A stretch of 64,000 bases of DNA, from contig JAHRBS010000013.1 of NCBI GenBank assembly GCA_024305745.1, forward strand, positions 992,001-1,056,000, given 5' to 3'. The DNA comes from Polyporus tsugae. Its lineage: Eukaryota > Basidiomycota > Agaricomycetes > Polyporales > Polyporaceae. The translations under genes and the position numbers were made by a program. Shown in pieces: positions 58,023 through 64,000 of the stretch (its first letter is position 1; each line of letters begins with the position of its first letter). A model generated the notes under the pieces. That model searched no databases, had not been told where the DNA came from, and worked only from the letters and a program-made list of their open reading frames with translations.

Positions 58023-59190
58023 ATGAGGCCATCGGCGGTGCGTCTGCTCAACATTCTCGTCCCTGTGAAGCGGTGGGTGTAACACTCCAACTCCTGGTAT
58101 GGCGGTCGTTGAAGAACCGTCATATGCAGGACGGTCGACTATGCGGTCAAGATCCGGGTCAACCCCGACCAGAAGGGCGTCGACCTCAACGTCAAGCACT
58201 CGATGGTACGTGTTTGCCTCTGCCTTTACTTGCGCGCGTGCGCTGCGCTCAAACGCGAGCTGCTCGCAGAACCCGTTCGACGAGATTGGTGCGTTTTCCT
58301 GAGCGGCGTTCCTTCACGCGAGGCGGCGTCCTGACATGCCTTAACCGCTCCATGCGCCAGCTGTTGAGGAGGCCGTCCGGTTACGCGAGAAGCTCAAGGG
58401 CGAGGTTACGTCCATTAAGGTCGTCACCATCGGACCCGCCAAGGCCGCTGAGACCCTCCGCACCGCGCTCGCCATGGGCGCCGACTCGGGCATCCACGTC
58501 GAGATCCCCGACTCGGCCCCCGCGCCAGAACCGCTCGGGGTCGCGAAAGCCCTGCGTGCCATTATCCAGCGCGAGAAGGACGGCGTGGACCTGGTAATCA
58601 TGGGCAAGCAGGCCATCGACGATGACGCGGGCCAGACAGGGCAGATGCTGGCGGGGCTCATGGACTGGGCACAGGCGACGTTCGCGAGCAAGGTGGTGGT
58701 GGATCCGAAAGCAAAGACGGCGGAGGTGACCAGGGAGATTGATGGCGGTATGGAGGAGCTGAAGTGCCAGTTGCCTTTGGTTGTGACGACGGATCTTCGG
58801 TGCGTTCTTTTGCTCTGTCCGTTGCCCGTGTATCCTGACTCGCGCGCTATTGTAGACTAAACGGCAAGTCTCACTCCAACCACCAATCCCCGTTGTACGC
58901 TTACGCATTGTTCAGAGCCGCGTTACGCGTCATTACCAAACATCATGAAGGCGAAGAAGAAGTCTATCCAGAAGTTGACCCCGGCGGACCTTGACGTTGA
59001 CCTCACCCCAATATTGGAGACGGTCAAGGTCGCTGAGCCCCCTAAACGCGTTGGCGGAGGAAAGGTCCGTGCCTTCTCCCCTTATATCACAGCGCTATGT
59101 CAATGAACATCACCCCGTCTGTAGGTGGGGAGCGTGGAGGAGCTCATTGCAAAACTCAAAGAGGCTGGCATCACCGCTGTGAAGTCATAG
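58023..59190 (+). CDS. ETFB: Electron transfer flavoprotein beta subunit
   Basis: Mitochondrial ETF passes electrons from acyl-CoA dehydrogenases to the ubiquinone pool. The start at 58023 gives MRPSAVRLLNILVPVKRTVD, with the intron inside the KR codon. Then come YAVKIRVNPDQKGVDLNVKH, a 19-nt exon at 58270-58288 encoding NPFDEI, and VEEAVRLREKLKGEVTSIKV. The core reads GPAKAAETLRTALAMGADSG, DGVDLVIMGKQAIDDDAGQT and QMLAGLMDWAQATFASKVVV, the AMP- and FAD-binding region. EIDGGMEELKCQLPLVVTTD is followed by an 8-nt exon (58856-58863), then a GC-AG intron (58864-58915) and EPRYASLPNIMKAKKKSIQK. The end is SVEELIAKLKEAGITAVKS. Cleavable targeting is not evident, as is usual for ETF-beta. Confidence 0.92.
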
Positions 59191-59333
59191 CTGAGTACCC
59201 CTGCATTACCTATATCGTTTTCATTTGGCTTCCACTACTGGACCAAAGTCAATCCTATCGTGGTGCTCTGAACTATGTCAGACAACGCAGATGATACGGT
59301 GAAGATGAACCAAATGGTAAGTGAGATGCTAAT

Positions 59334-61020
59334 CTACAGATCCCACACTCCCTGCCCGTCCTCTGGCACGCCATGCTGCTCCTCATGAGCGCGCTGCCAT
59401 TCCGTCAGGCGACCCATCAAGTCAGCCCACTCATCCTCCGACTTCACGCCATCCAGCCATTTGCTCTCCTCCCCTCGTGCCTTGACGCGCTCCCAAGCCC
59501 TCTTCAGCAAAAACGAGTTCTTCCTCCCCAACCGCCTCCAAGGCTCCACGTATTTCTTCCCATCCTGCGGAAGGGCACCGATGTCCTTCAGGTAGTCGAC
59601 GAGTGCGTCCTGGTAATCGTGGTCAGTCTCGGACTCGGCAACGAGCCGATGCCCGATGTAATATGGGTCCAATCCCTCTGCGCGGATCTTGTCCTCGCGC
59701 GCGACGAGCTCAGCGAGCAAGTTTTCGCGCGAAGGCAGGATGGATGAATTCGCGATCGCGTGTGCTACCAGCAGGCTCTGCGCAATGTCCGACGGGCAGT
59801 TCGCGACGAGCACCGGCAGGCCGACGAACGCGAGCGCGGTCGGCGGGATCCGCGGGTGTAGGCTGAAGATGTGCCGGTGCAGGGGGAAGATGTAGCGCAG
59901 GTTAGTGACGAGCGTGGGGGCGGTCGTCGCGTTGAACGGGGTGCGCTTGTCGACGGCGAGCACGGACGAGTGGGGCGCGCTGAGGAACGGAATCCGGAAT
60001 TCGTACCCGGTGCCGAGGATGAGCGCATCGACGTCGTGTAGGGCGCTGCCGTCCTCGAAGACGACGGAGGTGCGGTTGAAGCGGGCGATGCGGGGCTTCG
60101 GGACGACGTGTGCGCCCGGGGTGGGGTCGTTGTTCGGGGTTAGGGATTGGTATGCCTAGGAGTCAGGAATGGTGCGTGAGCTATCTGAGTTCGGAGAGAG
60201 GACGGAGTGTGCTCACCACCCGTGCGACTTTCCCTACCTGCAGCGCCGCGTCGCGCCCGCTCGCCCCGGCCCCTACGATGACTACCGTGCGGTTCGTGTA
60301 CCGCTCTGGATGGCGGTAGTAGATGGAGTGGATGATCTCGCGCTGGGGTGTCTCAGCGGGGGTATTCACGAGCCACTCGTCCGTTCCCTCCCACTTGGGG
60401 ATATTTGGGTAGTGGTTGTGCCCGTTGGCGACGACGAGATGGTCGAAGGCGCGCTTGAAGACCCGCGATGGCGCGTCGGACTCGCTCGCATCCTCAACGT
60501 GTACCTCGAGCTTCCACTCGCCCCGCTCCGCGTCCCCGACCCAGTTGGCGGCTGCGACCCCGTGGTGGAGGTGGATGTATTGCGAGAAGTTGTAATGGTC
60601 GGCGAAGTCGGCGTGATATCGCTGCACATGGTCCCATGAGGGGAAGAGCGGCGTATTCGGAGGAAACGTGAAGTTCGGATACGTCATGGTCGGGTGCGGC
60701 GTGTTCGTGTGGAGGAGGGGGTACGTCGGGGACTCGGGGAGCACCGGGTAGTGAGGGAGCGGGCCCGGGGGGTCGGGGAGCCATACCCCGCCAACGTCCC
60801 TCCGCTGCTCGTAGAGGACGACTTCCCAGTCGCGCCGCACGTCCTCTGGGAGGTCGAAGATGGTCTTGAGGATCGCGAGGCCGCCGCTTCCCGCGCCGAC
60901 GATCGCGATTGACTTGGCTGGTCTCCTGGAGGAAGAGGGTCCGAGGACCGTCTGGCCGACATCATATGCATTGCCTAGGGCAAATAGAGGTAGCGCGAGG
61001 AGCACGAGCTGGCAGACCAT
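59334..61020 (-). CDS. Flavin-containing monooxygenase
   Basis: An FAD/NADPH-dependent monooxygenase of the FMO type. The start at 61020 gives a signal-like MVCQLVLLALPLFALGNAYD. The FAD-binding Rossmann motif is KSIAIVGAGSGGLAILKTIF; WEVVLYEQRRDVGGVWLPDP follows, the usual post-dinucleotide segment. FPSWDHVQRYHADFADHYNF, HLVVANGHNHYPNIPKWEG and the second nucleotide motif RTVVIVGAGASGRDAALQV come next. One intron of about 60 nt (near 60216-60157) leads to AYQSLTPNNDPTPGAHVV, ALILGTGYEFRIPFLSAP and the C-terminal domain HRHIFSLHPRIPPTALAFVG. The apparent secretory leader is unusual for a cytosolic FMO and may be a membrane anchor. It ends 143 bp from the ETF-beta stop, convergently. Substrate unknown. 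Confidence 0.87.
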
Positions 61021-61663
61021 TGCACGTTAGATGGCTGCTCCACGACTGGAGAGGGTTCAAAGGGGGGCACGGTCAAGCAGACTGGCAGCGCTGCGGAGAA
61101 GACATGCCTGACATATAAACATACCACGACGCACTGGGATTGCAGAGGCCCAGAGGCGTTGGATCGTATCAGCCACTATTGCTCGATGTCCGAGTCAGAT
61201 GGCGCAATCTTCCTTCCCGCTGCATAATAAGGTCTTCCTGAGGTCTTCAAGTTCCAACCCTTATCTCCAAACACTCTCCGAGACGAGATGGGGTCTTCTT
61301 ACTGGAGAGGACGTATAGTACATAGTCTCTTCGCGGTCGGATCTAGAGAACTCAAGCAAACTTGACGAAGGGCCATCGGGATTCGGAGCTGCCACTTGAA
61401 GCAGCACAGCCACCTGAATACTCACGGGGAAGCACTGAGGAAGGAATACGTACGTAAAGTCCAGATGTCCAACTCGGAATGGATGACTCACTTCCGCTCG
61501 CGGCTCGAGGAGCGAACCGACGACCGGGCCACGCGTCGGCCATGGACCGTTACCGAGGAATCGTGGTGCGTGCGTCTCTACATGCGATAATTATTCGCTT
61601 CTTTACTCTATGATGGAAGGGATGGGACATGGTGCTTTACTGCCAGAAGTCCCTAGGCCTGTC
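61021..61663. other. Intergenic
   Basis: FMO promoter side and 3' side of the anion transporter gene, same strand. No gene is supported. Confidence 0.4.
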
Positions 61664-63902
61664 ATGAACCCTTGATACCGCCTACGGATTCCATCGTCTA
61701 CGTGAAGGGTCAGGACAGAGTCGGAGAGAACACGGGGATCGAAACAGCACCCACGAAAGGAGACGCCGTCGGCCCATCGAGCACGGCGAGTTCCTCGCCC
61801 GTGAACGGGAGCCGTGGGACAAGATACGTCCTGAGCGGTACCAGCAGCAGGATGATGACTGGAAACCCGATCGCAGCTGCACGGGAGACTAAGATAAGTA
61901 AGCAGCTCCAGGACGCGCGAAGCGACGATAGAGCGCACCGATTGTCTGGGTGATAGCCATCGTAGCGCCGAACCCCACTAGCTGCACGGCGACGAAGAGG
62001 AGGATCCTTGACTTGCGGACCTTTCGCAGCGGCTCGTCTGAAGGCGTGAGCGCCTTATCGCGGAAGAAGTACAGGAGCTTGCGTGTGATCCCGTTGCCTT
62101 GCAGGGCGTCGAGGCCCATGTACCAGCTAGAATCTGGTCAGCGATGTATTACGGGCACGGGTAAGACACGAGGGGCTCACAAGAGTCCAGCAAGGACGCC
62201 TCGAGGGATGAGACCGAGGACGTGCAGGAAAGGGCCCGTCAAGAGGACGAGGCAGAGCGAACCTTGAGCAAGGTTCGACACGCGTTGCTCCACGACCGCG
62301 ATGGGCACTTCGCGGCGGCGCATGTCGCCTTCGCCGTCTCGCGTCTGCGTCGGGTCGGGTTCCAAGTCAGAACTCTGCGGGGCATGCAAGCGTGATCGGG
62401 TGCGGGTAACGTTGCGATTCTCGCCAGAATGGCGGGAGGGGACCCGACTCGGGGTGGAACGCGCGTCCTTGTCGCTGCTTCGGGACCTGGACTCGATATC
62501 GCCCTTTCGTTCATGACCCATGACCAGGAGGGAGGTCGTGTGGATCGGCGCTTGGGGTATCAGACCATTAGGAGCGGGTATGCCAAGCAATCCTGCAATG
62601 AAGGTGGTTACCCCAAGGAGGAAGAAGTCGTAATGAAAGCCCGGCGGCTTGCGCAGAGGGAACTCTGTGCCTTGTGCCATCAACGACTGACACCGTTCGC
62701 GTCAGTTGGTGACTAGGACATAAACTGCGCGCGACGTACCGAAACGTTGTGGTCGAAGAAGAACAACACCCATAGGGCGACTCCGAAAGGGAAAGCGATT
62801 CCCACCCATTTGCCATCCAGCTCCCAGAATCGGACCAGCCACGGCCTATCGCCGGCGGGCATGAAGGCGCGACCCGTCGGAAGTGTCGTAGGGTTCGCAT
62901 GGTTGAAGCGGCCCCAATAAGCCATCGCGGACGATGCAACCAGGGAGATGGGCATGCCATAGTCTGCGAGGAAGCGGCGTATGTGCCTGTGGAAGTAGGC
63001 GGACTGCGACAGCGTCCGGAAGAGGAATGCGGTCATAGTCATGAGGAGCGCCAGGGTGATACCGACGAAGGCACCGTCGAGACTTGAAACCCCAGAATCC
63101 GTGGAACCGGTGGGAGGCGAAGAGCTGCCGCTAGATGGAAACTGGCGCGCGATCACCTGGACACCATACTGAAGGTAGACCCATGAGACGTAGAAGCCGA
63201 AGGTGTCGCACGAGAACAAGGTGACGTATTTAAGGAAATTGCACCCTGTCAATTTTCATGGTCAGTCGCCCGACCCTCTCCAAGTCGTTCAACCAACATG
63301 ACTACACTTACAGTTGAGGGCCGCTGTGATCCAGTGCAAGATTGCTCCCCAGAGGTACACCCAACCGACGAACTGCAGGTAGTTGGGGGCGTCAGGCTGA
63401 CGTTCGATTATATCGAATATCGTCTTGTTCAAGACCGTGATGGGACCGGTGACGCCTGCGATGCAAAGGGGCTGGGCACCGAAGACGGAGAAAATGAAAG
63501 CAGCCATGAAGGAGGACAGAAGAACTTCGGACACGCCATACTGTTGGGTTGTCTCTATGAGATCTAGGGAGAAAGCGATGCCAGGGAGCACGCTGGAAAC
63601 AATCCGCGAGCTAAGTCGAGCAAATGTGTGCAGTAGAAGAGTGGTGCTCACTTTGCAAAGAATATGAGGACGACGGCAGGAATGACTCTATAGTTCCATG
63701 CATCTAGCCAGTCGCTTGCGTAGTAAGGAGCGCGTGTGCGAATGTCGCGAATGATTCCACGGCAGATGGATGTTGGAATCCAGGAGGGTAGTCTTTTCTT
63801 GTCTCGGCAGAGCGTCGCTGAGGGAGAGCGGGATACTGACATGGGGGTAGCGGGAATGGTCCGCTGGCCAGAGGTGCCCGACTTCTCGTTAACGGAGGCC
63901 AT
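61664..63902 (-). CDS. BOR1: SLC4-type anion/borate transporter
   Basis: A plasma-membrane or vacuolar anion transporter of the bicarbonate/borate family. The start at 63902 gives MASVNEKSGTSGQRTIPATP, with WIPTSICRGIIRDIRTRAPY before the first helix (YRVIPAVVLIFFAK). The next exon reads VLPGIAFSLDLIETTQQYGV and SVFGAQPLCIAGVTGPITVL, the conserved substrate-binding segment of SLC4 proteins. Further exons encode FLKYVTLFSCDTFGFYVSWV, FVGITLALLMTMTAFLFRTL and YDFFLLGVTTFIAGLLGIPA with the PNGLIPQAPIHT loop. A polar insert of about 90 residues (RSRSSDKDARSTPSRVPSRH) follows. Then come GSLCLVLLTGPFLHVLGLIP, a tail ILLFVAVQLVGFGATMAITQ, FPVIILLLVPLRTYLVPRLP and PTASPFTMESVGGIKGS. At least seven exons. 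Borate efflux is the yeast role; it is not proven here. Confidence 0.88.
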
Positions 63903-64000
63903 TCTAATCGTACTGATATGTAGTGTCTTCCACAACTTCTATGTGAACGAATGACTTGGTTTTCCGTGGGACGGCGCGATGAATTGATACTGAGTAGCAG
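63903..64000. other. Promoter side of the transporter gene, window end
   Basis: Upstream sequence of the BOR1-type gene. Too short to hold another feature. Confidence 0.4.

Overview
The window looks like nuclear DNA of a filamentous basidiomycete, most likely an Agaricomycete of the polypore type. The evidence is internal: genes with many short GT-AG introns (about 45-110 nt), very small exons, repeated F-box/LRR genes and DUF6533 membrane-protein genes, secreted plant-polymer enzymes (CE8 pectin methylesterase, GH16 glucanase), and a G1 (glutamic) peptidase. I could run no search, so family names come from recognising motifs, and the species is not determined.

Layout. 1-3.3 kb holds only one candidate 43-codon gene behind a TATA box. 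3.3-15.1 kb is accessory: three F-box genes, one DUF6533 gene and one decayed relative, interrupted by the mitochondrial ribosomal protein uL5m (MRPL7). 15.4-22.8 kb is a run of enzymes: dienelactone hydrolase, a 2-oxoglutarate/Fe(II) oxygenase, a short-chain dehydrogenase and a GH16 glucanase. 22.8-25.2 kb is unresolved. 25.3-29.5 kb carries mitofusin FZO1 and a metallo-beta-lactamase-fold hydrolase. 29.8-39 kb is an inverted pair of F-box paralogues, the left one frameshifted, flanking the RNA-binding regulator VTS1; mitochondrial uS7m (RSM7) follows. 40-42.2 kb and 43.5-45.9 kb are gene-poor with inverted repeats. A G1 peptidase with a His-rich hexapeptide repeat lies between them. 45.9-64 kb is a dense block of mostly conserved genes: pectin methylesterase, PEP12-type syntaxin, DUF202 protein, Aurora kinase, MPP-beta, a CaiB/BaiF CoA-transferase, ETF-beta, a flavin monooxygenase and a BOR1-type anion transporter.

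How it fits together. Mitochondrial function recurs (uL5m, uS7m, FZO1, MPP-beta, ETF-beta, probably the CoA-transferase), but the genes alternate in strand and have their own promoters, so this is neighbourhood rather than an operon. The secreted enzymes suggest saprotrophic growth on plant or fungal polymers at acid pH. The F-box genes are typical lineage-specific expansions of SCF substrate receptors. I see no CRISPR, rRNA, tRNA or convincing complete transposon. The most unusual signals are the micro-exons (7, 8, 19 and 27 nt), the GC-AG intron in ETF-beta, the histidine-repeat segment of the G1 peptidase, the inverted F-box pair with one broken copy, two foldback sequences, and two inverted fragments that share the peptide DIVNW[V/M]CT.
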